Shown piece after piece: positions 37,297-46,224 of a DNA stretch of 64,000 bases. Under the pieces are notes generated by a model. It did no database searches and was not told the DNA's origin. It saw only the letters and a program-made list of their open reading frames with translations. A program made the position numbers and the translations under genes. Origin of the DNA: Roseovarius sp. 217. GTDB lineage: Bacteria; Pseudomonadota; Alphaproteobacteria; Rhodobacterales; Rhodobacteraceae. The number at the start of each line of letters is the position of its first letter. The stretch's first letter is position 1. The stretch is taken from contig NZ_CH902584.1 in assembly GCF_000152845.1 (NCBI RefSeq), positions 1,781,815-1,845,814 on the forward strand, written 5' to 3'.

Positions 37297-38400
37297 ATGA
37301 GCCTCAACACATTTGGTCATCTGTTTCGTTTCACCACTTGGGGCGAAAGTCACGGCCCTGCCTTGGGTGCTACGGTCGATGGTTGCCCGCCGGGCGTGGC
37401 GCTGGATGAGGCAATGTTGCAGCTCTGGCTGGACAAGCGCCGTCCGGGCCAGAACAAGAACATGACGCAGCGCAACGAGCCCGATGCGGTGCGCATCCTC
37501 TCAGGCGTCTACGAGGGCCAGAGCACGGGCACGCCGATCCAGTTGATGATCGAGAACACTGATCAACGCTCGCGTGATTATGGCGAGATTGCCAAGACGT
37601 TCCGCCCCGGTCATGCCGATATCACCTATCACCTCAAATATGGTCTGCGTGATCCGCGCGGTGGCGGGCGGTCTTCGGCGCGCGAAACAGCGGCGCGGGT
37701 GGCAGCGGGCGGTGTGGCGCGGGCTGCGCTTGCGGCCTTGGTGCCGGGGATCGAGATCAAGGGCTATATGGTCGCCATGGGCGAGATGGAGTTGGACCGC
37801 GCGCGGTTCGATTGGGACGCGATTGACGGCAATGATTTCTGGCTGCCCGATGCGGCGGCGGCGCCTGCGTGGGAAGACTATCTGCAAGCGCTGCGCAAGA
37901 AACACGATTCGGTTGGCGCGGTGATCGAAGTTGTCGCGCGCGGCGTGCCTGCGGGGCTTGGCGCGCCGATCTATGGCAAGCTGGATACGGATTTGGCCGC
38001 CGCGATGATGTCAATCAATGCCGTCAAAGGCGTCGAGATTGGTGAAGGCATGGCCGCCGCGCGCCTCACGGGTAGTGCCAATGCCGATGAGATTTTCATG
38101 GGCGAGAACGGCCCGGAATTCGCCTCGAACCATGCGGGCGGTATCCTTGGCGGGATTTCGACAGGTCAGGAAATCATTGTGCGGTTTGCAGTCAAACCGA
38201 CATCATCAATCCTGACCCCGCGCCAGTCGATCACTGTGGATGGCCAGCCCATCGAGGTTGTGACCAAGGGGCGACATGATCCTTGCGTCGGTATCCGCGC
38301 GGTGCCGGTGGGCGAGGCGATGATGGCCTGCGTGATCCTCGATCACCTGCTTTTGCATCGTGGGCAAGTGGGGGATGGGCCGCGCGGCAAGATTGGATAA
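37297..38400 (+). CDS. aroC: Chorismate synthase
   Basis: This 367 aa enzyme makes chorismate from 5-enolpyruvylshikimate 3-phosphate using reduced FMN, the last step of the shikimate pathway. Signature segments are GESHGPALG (residues 17-25), [26 protein letters not shown] and, near the end, [20 protein letters not shown]. Start is ATG 37297, with AAAGGAG upstream. Length is normal. It is monocistronic as far as can be seen. Confidence 0.97.
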   Translation: MSLNTFGHLFRFTTWGESHGPALGATVDGCPPGVALDEAMLQLWLDKRRPGQNKNMTQRNEPDAVRILSGVYEGQSTGTPIQLMIENTDQRSRDYGEIAKTFRPGHADITYHLKYGLRDPRGGGRSSARETAARVAAGGVARAALAALVPGIEIKGYMVAMGEMELDRARFDWDAIDGNDFWLPDAAAAPAWEDYLQALRKKHDSVGAVIEVVARGVPAGLGAPIYGKLDTDLAAAMMSINAVKGVEIGEGMAAARLTGSANADEIFMGENGPEFASNHAGGILGGISTGQEIIVRFAVKPTSSILTPRQSITVDGQPIEVVTKGRHDPCVGIRAVPVGEAMMACVILDHLLLHRGQVGDGPRGKIG

Positions 38401-38412
38401 ATTGATCTCAGT

Positions 38413-39285
38413 CTATGGCAGGCGCTTTTGCCGTGACAGTTGCACCGCCAGAATACCGCCCATGATCACCAAGACGCCGATCAGATCGCCAAGTCGCAGC
38501 GCCTCATTGAGCAGCATCGCGGCGATGGCGACGCCAAAGAATGGGTTGAGAAAGTGAAAGGTTGCGGCGCGGGTGGCGCCGATCCGCTCGACCAAGAGAA
38601 ACCAGACCAGCGTGGCGGCGAGGCCGGGGATCAGCGTGGTGTAGAGGAAGGCCAGAATAAGCCGCGCACTCCACTCGACCACGAAAGGCTCGGTCGCAAG
38701 GCCAACCGTGCCCACCAGAACCGCCCCGACGATCATCTGAAGCCCGACAACCATCAGGAAATTCCCACCCGAGGCCGCACCGCGCACGGATAGGGTGGCA
38801 AAGGCCAGTGCAAAAACCGCAATCACGCAGAGGCCGACACCGTAAAAGTCCATCCCCCCCTGAAGCCGTGCGCCCATGATGATCACCACCCCGGCAAGTC
38901 CGGCAACAAGCCCGAAGATCCCGATCTTGCCAAGCCGCTCACCAAGGAATGCCCAGCTGATCAGCCCGACCAAAAGCGGCACGGTCGAGGCTATGATCGC
39001 GGCAAGCGAGGCCTCGATCGTCTGCATGGCGACAAAATTCAGGCCGAGATAGAGCGCATTCTGACAGATTCCGAAAATGATCGTGGCGCGCCATTGCGCC
39101 CGTGTCAGACGCCACGTTTGCCCCAGTAACAGGGCAATGGCTATGCCGATCAGGCCCGAGATCAGGAACCGAAGGCCAAGCGCGGTGAGCGGCGGCGCGG
39201 CAGAGACAATGATCCGCGCCGAGGTGAAAGCCGAGGACCACATGAGCGCAAAGCCCAGCCCCATGAGGATTGCCCGGATATCCAT
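38413..39285 (-). CDS. EamA-family transporter
   Basis: This 290 aa membrane protein has ten predicted helices in two EamA repeats (about 5-135 and 150-280), typical of drug/metabolite exporters. It begins MDIRAILMGLGFALMWSSAFTSARI, a common RhaT/EamA start. The gene faces aroC convergently, with 12 bases between stop codons. The substrate is not predictable. Confidence 0.86.
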   Translation of the reverse strand: MDIRAILMGLGFALMWSSAFTSARIIVSAAPPLTALGLRFLISGLIGIAIALLLGQTWRLTRAQWRATIIFGICQNALYLGLNFVAMQTIEASLAAIIASTVPLLVGLISWAFLGERLGKIGIFGLVAGLAGVVIIMGARLQGGMDFYGVGLCVIAVFALAFATLSVRGAASGGNFLMVVGLQMIVGAVLVGTVGLATEPFVVEWSARLILAFLYTTLIPGLAATLVWFLLVERIGATRAATFHFLNPFFGVAIAAMLLNEALRLGDLIGVLVIMGGILAVQLSRQKRLP

Positions 39286-39369
39286 GTGTTTGCCTGCCCT
39301 GATTTCTGCGCGCGTTTGGCGCGACCATTCAGGAATTACCAGTGGGGTTCAAGGGGGCATGCGGAGAGA

Positions 39370-40011
39370 TCAGCGGATCGGATCAAAGAGCGCATCCTGC
39401 AGCGCGCAATCGCGCACCACATCGACGCCGCAGGGCACCGGGGTCAAATCCCGCGAGAGGCAGAGGCGCGCCTCTTGGATGCGTCCTGCGCGACAGGTGA
39501 TTGTCAGCATGTCAGGCTCAAGGCCGGGATTGGCCTTGAGAAACGCCTCTTCGACCACTTTGGCGGGTAGTTTCACCGGTTTGGAGAGATTGCGAAACAC
39601 CTCTGGCCGCGAGAGCCGACTATAGGCCTCGCGCGATAGGGCGAAGTAGTCAGCGGGGGCCAGCCCGGAGCAAGAGCCGTGTTTTTTCCACTGATACCAA
39701 GCGAGGCCCGCATTTCCCATCACATCCTCCATTGCGCGGGTCATCGTGCGGGTGGGTGGGGCATGTGGGCTCTGGCAATGTTCTGGCCAACCCCGATGAT
39801 ATTGCGGCCAGAGGCCGTGCAATACCCAGCCGGTATCGGCCGCGTCCGCGCATTGAGCGGCGCCGCGTGCGTCGCCTTCGAGCGCGCACCAAGTGGGCGA
39901 CCAGCTCAGGCTGAGGACGTAATAGTCGAAAACGCCTGAGCTGTTTGATTGCGCGGCGGCAGAGGCAGGGAGAAGACACAAGTAGAGAAACAGAGGCAAA
40001 AGGGCGCGCAT
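39370..40011 (-). CDS. Secreted ribonuclease T2
   Basis: This protein of 213 aa has a signal peptide (about 1-20, ending ASAAA) and the two catalytic segments of the RNase T2 family: CAS I WVLHGLWPQ with H65, and CAS II WYQWKKHGSC with H111. In CAS II the usual His-Glu pair before Trp reads Tyr-Gln, so the catalytic glutamate seems replaced. Eight cysteines after the signal peptide would allow disulfides. Start is ATG 40011 or, five codons upstream, 40026. T2 enzymes cleave RNA nonspecifically in the periplasm or outside. It sits alone between an EamA gene and trcR. Confidence 0.87.
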   Translation of the reverse strand: MRALLPLFLYLCLLPASAAAQSNSSGVFDYYVLSLSWSPTWCALEGDARGAAQCADAADTGWVLHGLWPQYHRGWPEHCQSPHAPPTRTMTRAMEDVMGNAGLAWYQWKKHGSCSGLAPADYFALSREAYSRLSRPEVFRNLSKPVKLPAKVVEEAFLKANPGLEPDMLTITCRAGRIQEARLCLSRDLTPVPCGVDVVRDCALQDALFDPIR

Positions 40012-40143
40012 TCTTTGGTCTTTCATTTTATTTGCAGGGCAAGTATAAGGCCGCCAAGTTCCCCTACAATGGAAACCCGTTCCGGCCCGCCGGAACCGCC
40101 CTTTCAGGCGACGGGGAAGTTTTGGGTAAAGGAGACCTGAGAG

Positions 40144-40917
40144 ATGTCTATGCCGATCATGGCCAAGGCCACTGCCGTCTGGCTGGTGGACAATACGACG
40201 ATCAGTTTCAAGCAGATTGCCGATTTTTGTGGCATGCATGAATTGGAAGTGCAGGGGATTGCCGATGGCGATGTGGCCACAGGCGTCAAGGGGTTTGATC
40301 CAATTGCGAATAACCAGCTGACGCAGGACGAGATTGACTGCGCGCAGTCCAATCCGTTGCACAAGCTCAAGCTGAAGTTCAACGCCGCTGCTCAGGGGGA
40401 AGAGACCCGGCGTGGTCCGCGCTATACGCCGCTCAGCAAGCGTCAAGATCGCCCGGCCTCGATCCTTTGGCTGGTCAAGTTCCATCCAGAATTGGCCGAT
40501 AGTCAGATTTCGCGCCTTGTGGGCACAACGAAACCGACCATTCAGGCGATTCGCGAGCGCACCCATTGGAATATCGGCAATATCCAACCCATCGACCCGG
40601 TGGCGCTTGGCCTGTGCAAGCAATCCGAACTGGATGCTGCCGTGCAAAAAGCCGCCGCCAAAAAGGCCAAGGAAGGTGCAGCGCTGACCGATGATGAACG
40701 TCGCAAGTTGCTGAGCACCGAGCAGAGCCTTGGTGGCGATGCCGAGCCGCGTATCCCCACAGCCCTCGAAGGGTTGGAGAGCTTTACTCTGGGGCAGGAC
40801 TACCACCCGGAAGAACGTGAAAAGAAATACGACGCTGAGAGCTTCTTTAATCTTCCAGCCTCGGATGATGATGACGACGAGGATGAGGATGAGGATACCG
40901 GCTCACGCCGCCGGTAA
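40144..40917 (+). CDS. trcR: Cell-cycle transcriptional regulator TrcR (DUF1013)
   Basis: This 257 aa cytosolic protein belongs to the alphaproteobacterial DUF1013 family, named TrcR in Caulobacter. It shows the conserved N-terminal helix-turn-helix part (ATAVWLVDNTTISFKQIADF), LSKRQDRPASILWLVKFHP in the middle with SQISRLVGTTKPTIQAIRER, and an acidic C-terminal tail (DDDDDEDEDEDTG). AAAGGAG precedes ATG 40144. Family members are thought to bind DNA and act in cell-cycle transcription; the precise targets are not known here. Confidence 0.9.
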   Translation: MSMPIMAKATAVWLVDNTTISFKQIADFCGMHELEVQGIADGDVATGVKGFDPIANNQLTQDEIDCAQSNPLHKLKLKFNAAAQGEETRRGPRYTPLSKRQDRPASILWLVKFHPELADSQISRLVGTTKPTIQAIRERTHWNIGNIQPIDPVALGLCKQSELDAAVQKAAAKKAKEGAALTDDERRKLLSTEQSLGGDAEPRIPTALEGLESFTLGQDYHPEEREKKYDAESFFNLPASDDDDDEDEDEDTGSRRR

Positions 40918-40940
40918 TCGTCTCAGACGCGCCCTGTTCG

Positions 40941-40972
40941 AAAAGGCCCAGGATGTACTCTTGGGCCTTTTT
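40941..40972 (+). terminator. Terminator after trcR
   Basis: AAAAGGCCCA pairs with TGGGCCTTTT over an 11-base loop, ending in a run of five T. Confidence 0.8.
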
Positions 40973-41032
40973 CATGTCGTGTTACGGGTTGGGATGCGCC
41001 TGCACTGCCGTCGAGACCTGCGTGGCAAAGTT

Positions 41033-41389
41033 TCAGGCCGAAACGACCCAAGTGTAGGCGAGGCCGAGCACATATCCGGCGGTTTGCGTCAACAGCTCCA
41101 TGACAGAGGCGCGAAATTCCGGCAATACGAGGGCCGCGAGAAAGCCGATATGTAGGACCGCAATGGCGTTGAGCGAGGTGCGAAATGGTTCTTTTCGCGT
41201 CTTGTGACGGAATATGCCCTGACCTGTCTTGGCCCCGAGTGAGCCTCCGATCAGACTGAGCGTCAAGAGCGTGCTTTCAGGCACGCGCCAACGTCGCTCG
41301 ATGGCGCAGAGTTTGTCCCACCAGAACAGCCCCAAGGTCAGCAGATTCAGCGCCGCGAGGTAGATAAGAGCGAGGGTAAGCGGGGCCAT
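41033..41389 (-). CDS. DUF1294 membrane protein
   Basis: This 118 aa protein carries the DUF1294 signature: WDKLCAIERRWRVPESTLL, followed by LIGGSLGAKTGQGIFRHKTRK. Three or four hydrophobic segments indicate an inner-membrane location. Function is not known. It is monocistronic, 51 bases before recR on the same strand (read after recR). Confidence 0.83.
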   Translation of the reverse strand: MAPLTLALIYLAALNLLTLGLFWWDKLCAIERRWRVPESTLLTLSLIGGSLGAKTGQGIFRHKTRKEPFRTSLNAIAVLHIGFLAALVLPEFRASVMELLTQTAGYVLGLAYTWVVSA

Positions 41390-41440
41390 GAGAAGAACTG
41401 TGTATCCATTGAACGTAGAGCTGGAAAAAAAGGACGCGTG

Positions 41441-42058
41441 TCACAGACGCTTGCGTGCCGAGAGGGCCGCGCTGATTGTGCCGTCGTCCAGATAGTCTAA
41501 CTCGCCGCCAATGGGAACACCCTGCGCAAGCGACGTGAGCGTAACTTTGCCATCCAGTTGATCGGCGATGTAATGCGCGGTGGTTTGACCATCGACAGTG
41601 GCGTTGAGCGCAAGAATAACCTCGGTGATCGCCTCTGACTCGACACGCGCAACCAGGTCAGGAATGCGCAATACCTCGGGTCCGACCTGATCCAGCGCCG
41701 AGAGTGTGCCGCCCAGCACGTGATACCGCCCCTTGAAAGCCTGGCCGCGTTCCATCGCCCAGAGATCGGCCACATCTTCGACGACGCAGATTTGGCCATT
41801 GGCACGTTTTGCACTGGCGCAGATGTCGCAGATCTCGGTGGTGCCGATATTTCCGCAGGTGGCACATTCGCGGGCCGTATCCGCTACGATCTGCATCAGG
41901 CGCGCGAGAGGAGCGAGCAGCAGCGCGCGTTTGCGGATCATATGCAGCACTGCCCGCCGGGCCGAGCGCGGACCGAGTCCGGGCAGGCGGGCCATCATGT
42001 CAATGAGAGCGTCGATTTCGCGGGTGCTGCTCAATCTCGGGGTCCGATCAGGGAACAT
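41441..42058 (-). CDS. recR: Recombination protein RecR
   Basis: This 205 aa protein works with RecF and RecO to load RecA at gapped DNA. It shows the N-terminal helix-hairpin-helix ([17 protein letters not shown]), a C4 zinc finger ([16 protein letters not shown], about 62-77) and a Toprim domain starting at [16 protein letters not shown]. Length is normal. It is the last gene of a dnaX-ybaB-recR order shared by many bacteria, with 49 bases to ybaB. Confidence 0.96.
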   Translation of the reverse strand: MFPDRTPRLSSTREIDALIDMMARLPGLGPRSARRAVLHMIRKRALLLAPLARLMQIVADTARECATCGNIGTTEICDICASAKRANGQICVVEDVADLWAMERGQAFKGRYHVLGGTLSALDQVGPEVLRIPDLVARVESEAITEVILALNATVDGQTTAHYIADQLDGKVTLTSLAQGVPIGGELDYLDDGTISAALSARKRL

Positions 42059-42107
42059 GCGTTGGTGCTGATTTCGTGCGTATTTTCAGCAAGATGGACG
42101 GTGTAGC

Positions 42108-42452
42108 CTAGAAGGGCAGTTTCATGTCCTTGGGCAGGCCCATGCCTTCGGTGATCTTGCCCATTTCCTCTTGGGCGCGGGCCGATGCCTTGGCTTGCGC
42201 ATCCTTGATCGCGGCAAGGATCAGATCCTCGACAACCTCTTTGTCATCGGAGTTGAAGATCGACGGGTCGATGTCGAGCGCCTTGAGCTCGCCCTTGGCC
42301 GTGCAGGTCGCCTTGACCAGACCTGCGCCGGATTCGCCCGTCACCATGATCGTGTGCATTTCGTCTTGCAGCGCGGCCATCTTCTTTTGCATTTCCTGCG
42401 CGGCCTTCATCATCTTGGCCATATCGCCCATTTGGCCCAAACCCTTGAACAT
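42108..42452 (-). CDS. YbaB/EbfC nucleoid-associated protein
   Basis: This 114 aa protein forms a DNA-binding dimer. It has the helical N-terminal part MAKMMKAAQEMQKKMAALQDEM, the GLVKATCTAKGELKALDIDPS centre and a C-terminal helix. Start is ATG 42452 with AAGGAG upstream; an in-frame start at 42494 adds 14 non-conserved residues. It lies between dnaX and recR, the typical arrangement. Confidence 0.94.
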   Translation of the reverse strand: MFKGLGQMGDMAKMMKAAQEMQKKMAALQDEMHTIMVTGESGAGLVKATCTAKGELKALDIDPSIFNSDDKEVVEDLILAAIKDAQAKASARAQEEMGKITEGMGLPKDMKLPF

Positions 42453-42558
42453 GCTGTGATCTCCTTTGGTTCTGGCCCATTGATCTAGAGCCATCGAATG
42501 GATTTTCCGCCTTTAAGCATATCTGTTGTCAAAAGGCGACTGGCAAGAGGCGGTGCTT

Positions 42559-44322
42559 TCAGTCCTCTTCAAACGGATCCCATTCATCCTCAACCTCAGG
42601 GAGCGCCTCGGCTTCGGCATGGTTTGCGATGTCCTGCACGGTCTTGACGCGGGCGATTTTGGCCTTGGGGAAGGCGGCAAAGACGGCTTGCACAAGTGGG
42701 TGCTGTTGGGCTTCGGCCTCAAGTGCATCCTCAGCGGCATTGCGCGCCTCGAGGATTGTGGGGGCGGTGGCGGAATTGACAACGGTTACCGCCCAGCGAT
42801 TACCGGTCCAGCGTTGCAGAGCGCTGCCCAGCCGTTGAGCAAGATCGCCGGGCGCGTCCGGCGTAGGCGTGAATTCGATCCGACCGGGGCGGTAATTGGC
42901 GAGGCGCAAACTCCCCTCGACTTCGAGTAAGAGTTTCACGTCGCGGTTGGTGCGAATGAGCTCCAGCATATGCTCAAACGTCGGATAGCGGGCAAGTGCC
43001 TCTTCCGGGTCTTGCGCCAGCATCGGGGACGCACTGCCATGGGCGACGGGACCGGAGGGGCCGGAATGGGTCTGGGTGTAAGTCACGCTTTGCGCAGCTG
43101 TGGTCTGGTTTGGTGACGGTTGCGTGCGCATGCCTCCGCCGCCCGGACCGGTTGGTGGCGCGTCTTGCAGACGCCGCACCAGATCCTCGGGCGTGGGCAG
43201 GTCGGCCACATGCGTGAGGCGGATCACCGCCATTTCGGCGGCCATCATAGCATTGGGTGATTGTGCCACTTCATCCAGCGCCTTGAGCAGCATTTGCCAC
43301 ATGCGGGTGAGCACACGCATCGGCAAGGCCGTGGCCATTTCCAGCCCACGCGCGCGCTCGTCTGGGCCGATGGTGGGATCATCGGCCGCGTCAGGCGTGA
43401 TTTTTACAACAGAAATCCAATGGGTTATCTCGGCCAGATCGCGCAGCACGGCGAGGGGATCAGCGCCTTCGGCATATTGCGCGCTGAGTTCCGAGAGCGC
43501 GCCTGCTGCATCGCCCCGCAGGATCATGTCAAAAAGATCGAGCACCCGGCCACGGTCCGCCAGCCCTAACATTGCCCGGACCTGATCCGCCGTCGTCTCG
43601 CCTGCGCCATGCGAAATCGCCTGATCCAGCAGCGACGTTGCATCCCGCGCTGAGCCTTCCGCCGCGCGGGTGATGAGCGCGAGCGCGTCGTCTGAAATCT
43701 GTGCGCTCTCTTTGTCTGCGATGCGGCGCAGGAGGGCGATCATCACCTCAGGCTCGATGCGGCGCAGATCGAAGCGTTGGCAGCGCGACAGTACCGTCAC
43801 CGGCACCTTGCGGATCTCGGTTGTGGCGAAGATGAATTTCACATGCGCGGGCGGCTCTTCCAGCGTCTTGAGCAATGCGTTGAACGCATTGACCGAGAGC
43901 ATATGCACCTCGTCGATGATATAGATCTTGTAACGTGCTGATGCTGCGCGATAATTCACGCTTTCGATGATTTCGCGGATATCGCCTACGCCGGTGCGCG
44001 AGGCGGCGTCCATCTCCATCACATCGACGTGGCGACCCTCCATAATGGCGCGGCAATGTTCACAGACGCCACAGGGCTCGGTCGTGGGGGTGCCCATTCC
44101 GTCAGGCCCGATGCAGTTCATGCCCTTGGCAATAATGCGTGCGGTTGTGGTTTTTCCGGTGCCGCGAATGCCGGTCATGATAAAGGCTTGCGCGATGCGG
44201 TCGGCCTGAAAGGCGTTCTTGAGGGTGCGGACCATGGCGTCCTGACCCACCAAATCGGCAAAGGTCTCGGGCCGATATTTGCGGGCGAGAACCTGATAGC
44301 CGGGGGTGGGGGTGTCGGACAT
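42559..44322 (-). CDS. dnaX: DNA polymerase III subunits gamma and tau
   Basis: This 587 aa clamp-loader ATPase has an AAA+ module with Walker A GIRGTGKTT, a zinc-type cysteine set (MNCIGP... EPCGVCEHC), Walker B IIDEVHML, the sensor-1 segment FIFATTEIRKVPVTVLSRCQ and a long C-terminal part (about residues 360-587) that corresponds to tau, contacting the polymerase. The C-terminus is acidic. No clear A-rich slippery site for a gamma frameshift was seen. It is the first gene of the dnaX-ybaB-recR run. Confidence 0.95.
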   Translation of the reverse strand: MSDTPTPGYQVLARKYRPETFADLVGQDAMVRTLKNAFQADRIAQAFIMTGIRGTGKTTTARIIAKGMNCIGPDGMGTPTTEPCGVCEHCRAIMEGRHVDVMEMDAASRTGVGDIREIIESVNYRAASARYKIYIIDEVHMLSVNAFNALLKTLEEPPAHVKFIFATTEIRKVPVTVLSRCQRFDLRRIEPEVMIALLRRIADKESAQISDDALALITRAAEGSARDATSLLDQAISHGAGETTADQVRAMLGLADRGRVLDLFDMILRGDAAGALSELSAQYAEGADPLAVLRDLAEITHWISVVKITPDAADDPTIGPDERARGLEMATALPMRVLTRMWQMLLKALDEVAQSPNAMMAAEMAVIRLTHVADLPTPEDLVRRLQDAPPTGPGGGGMRTQPSPNQTTAAQSVTYTQTHSGPSGPVAHGSASPMLAQDPEEALARYPTFEHMLELIRTNRDVKLLLEVEGSLRLANYRPGRIEFTPTPDAPGDLAQRLGSALQRWTGNRWAVTVVNSATAPTILEARNAAEDALEAEAQQHPLVQAVFAAFPKAKIARVKTVQDIANHAEAEALPEVEDEWDPFEED

Positions 44323-44515
44323 GAAAGAGCCTTTGCGGGATTCGGATGATTACACAACGTAAGGCGGGGGAGGGAGGGCGTCCACCTTGCTTTTTTGATA
44401 GGATATGCCAAAGCTGAGGGAAGGATGAGGGAGGACATGACGTGGATTGTCGAGGTGAGAGCGTCGAGCGCCTGATGGTCCCGCCAGTTTGAATGGCGCT
44501 CAAGGTATTGAAATA

Positions 44516-45004
44516 ATGAGTGATTTTATCATATACGCCCTGCGTGTCGGGGGGGGGACATTGGCCCTTTCGCCCCTTCCGGGGGCGAGTGGAGACTATC
44601 CGGGCGATCTGGCGCATATCTGCGACTGGAAGCCCGCGCTGGTGATTTCCTTGACCACCGAGGCCGAGATGGTGGCCGTTGGGGCCGGGGGGCTAGCCGC
44701 AGATGTTCAGGAGTCTGGGACGCGCTGGATCTCTTATCCAATTCCCGATTTCGGGACCCCAAGCTATGACCAAATTGAAGCATGGAATAAGGCCAGTGAG
44801 GCCGTCAGGGGGGCGCTTTCGGGGGGGGGAAGGGTGTTGGTTCATTGCCGGGGCGGCTGTGGTCGGTCGGGTATGGTGGCGTTGCGGTTGATGATCGAGA
44901 GCGGGGAGGGGGCTGATAAGGCACTGGAGCGGTTGAGAAATATTCGACCCTGCGCGATTGAGACCGATGCGCAGCTCAATTGGGCGCGGCGGGGACGGGC
45001 CTGA
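44516..45004 (+). CDS. Dual-specificity/tyrosine phosphatase-like protein
   Basis: This 162 aa cytosolic protein has the cysteine-phosphatase signature HCRGGCGRSG (C111, R117; CX5R) and a general-acid candidate D78 in PIPDFGTP, as in CDKN3-like and bacterial dual-specificity phosphatases. The ATG at 44516 has only a weak ribosome binding site, AAGG. Notably, two runs of nine G lie inside the gene at 44549-44557 and 44821-44829, coding Gly-Gly-Gly; slippage in either would shift the frame before or next to the active site. It is isolated, with divergent dnaX on the left. The substrate (protein, lipid or inositol phosphate) is unknown. Confidence 0.75.
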   Translation: MSDFIIYALRVGGGTLALSPLPGASGDYPGDLAHICDWKPALVISLTTEAEMVAVGAGGLAADVQESGTRWISYPIPDFGTPSYDQIEAWNKASEAVRGALSGGGRVLVHCRGGCGRSGMVALRLMIESGEGADKALERLRNIRPCAIETDAQLNWARRGRA

Positions 45005-45012
45005 TTTGGGTC

Positions 45013-45052
45013 TGTAAGATCCGTAAGGTTTGTAAGGTGATTTTGTAAGGTC
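45013..45052 (+). repeat. Degenerate 9-bp direct repeats
   Basis: TGTAAGATC, CGTAAGGTT, TGTAAGGTG and, after four bases, TGTAAGGTC follow one another just after the phosphatase stop codon. The 269-base stretch 45005-45273 holds nothing else I can recognise. Confidence 0.5.
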
Positions 45053-45273
45053 CAAAACCTACACGCCGGAGCAAGTGCCCGCGAATTGAAATCACAGCGC
45101 GTGCGATGGCCATCACGGCAAGCCGACCAATAGGGTTGATGTCGAACGTCAGATAACTTTGAGCTTCACGTCATCACCTGACCTAAATTGGTAGATCCGA
45201 CCTTCGCGCAGGATGCGGCGAAAGCCGGGAACGAGACCATTTCGCAAAATTCTGCACGCCAACTGAACGGCAG

Positions 45274-46224
45274 TTATCCGATTGCGGCTGACGCAAGCTC
45301 TTCCCAAAAAGCATTCACGGTAGTCAGATCCTGCACGCCCAGTCCCGAGAGGCAGGCCACTGTTGTCGCCTGCCTGTTCCCGCTTTCCCGGGTCAGGACA
45401 GATCCGATTTCCGTCAGCGCTTCTTCGGGCAACAAATTTGCCGCGATGGCACGGGCTGGCGCCCCGTATTTGAGTGCCGAAACCTTGGCATCGACAAAAA
45501 CCTCCGCGTCTTGGAGGAGTGCCGGATCAATCTCGCATTTGGTCATGTCATCTGATCCGACCGAGGTGAGGTGCTGACCCGCCCTGAGCCACCCGGCCTG
45601 TATCAAGGGGTCTTTTGCGCCGGTCGCGGTCACGATCACATCGGCCTGGGCAACAGCCGCTGGCAGGTCGTCGGCGATTCGCACGGCCACCCCGGTGAGG
45701 CCTGCGCCCAACGCGCGGCACAGCTCACCGGCTTTGGTCGGGTCCCGCCCCCAGATGTACAGGGTCTCGATGGCGCGCACCGCAAGCAAGGCCTCAGCCT
45801 GCAACCGAGCCTGTGTCCCGGTCCCGACGATCAAGGCAGAACGGGCTTCCTGCGGCACCAACAGCCTGGCCACCAGCGCCCCCGCCGCTGCGGTCCGGTA
45901 GTCCGAGATCAGATGATCGTCTTGCAGGATGGCCAGCGGCTTGCAGGTTTCGCTGTCAAAGACCGCAATCATGCCGCTGGATGCCGGTTCGCCCCGATCC
46001 GCCAGCACTTGCGACCACCCCGCCATCTTGACCGTAAAGATTGGACAACCGTGGAGTGTCGCCGATTTCACATGAATATCGGCCAGCGCGTTGGGATGCA
46101 GAACATGGGCCAGCGCCTGCGCGCTACCGTCCGAGATCGCTCGGAACGCCTGCTCCGCAGCAGGGATCAACCGCGTGATGCTCAAATGCGGGCGAATGGC
46201 ATCCGGGCCGATAACCGGGATCAT
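45274..46224 (-). CDS. Ornithine cyclodeaminase / delta-1-pyrroline-2-carboxylate reductase family protein
   Basis: This 316 aa NAD(P)-dependent enzyme of the OCD/mu-crystallin family has the substrate-binding KMAGWSQ region, a Rossmann motif VGTGTQARLQAEAL and the family VGSDDMTKCEIDPALL motif (about residues 225-240). Such proteins are ornithine cyclodeaminases, alanine dehydrogenases or pyrroline/ketimine reductases. It is encoded second in an operon with a PhzF-like gene (ATGA overlap at 46221), suggesting a shared amino-acid substrate such as a hydroxyproline- or diaminoacid-like compound. The specific reaction is unassigned. Confidence 0.82.
   Translation of the reverse strand: MIPVIGPDAIRPHLSITRLIPAAEQAFRAISDGSAQALAHVLHPNALADIHVKSATLHGCPIFTVKMAGWSQVLADRGEPASSGMIAVFDSETCKPLAILQDDHLISDYRTAAAGALVARLLVPQEARSALIVGTGTQARLQAEALLAVRAIETLYIWGRDPTKAGELCRALGAGLTGVAVRIADDLPAAVAQADVIVTATGAKDPLIQAGWLRAGQHLTSVGSDDMTKCEIDPALLQDAEVFVDAKVSALKYGAPARAIAANLLPEEALTEIGSVLTRESGNRQATTVACLSGLGVQDLTTVNAFWEELASAAIG

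Noticed and set aside
42559..44322. Programmed frameshift in dnaX giving gamma
   Set aside because: No A-rich slippery heptamer with a following hairpin was seen near the AAA+ end.
44323..45273. Search for an SRP RNA gene (ffs) near dnaX
   Set aside because: The gaps flanking the phosphatase gene lack the conserved SRP RNA tetraloop and helix 8 sequence.
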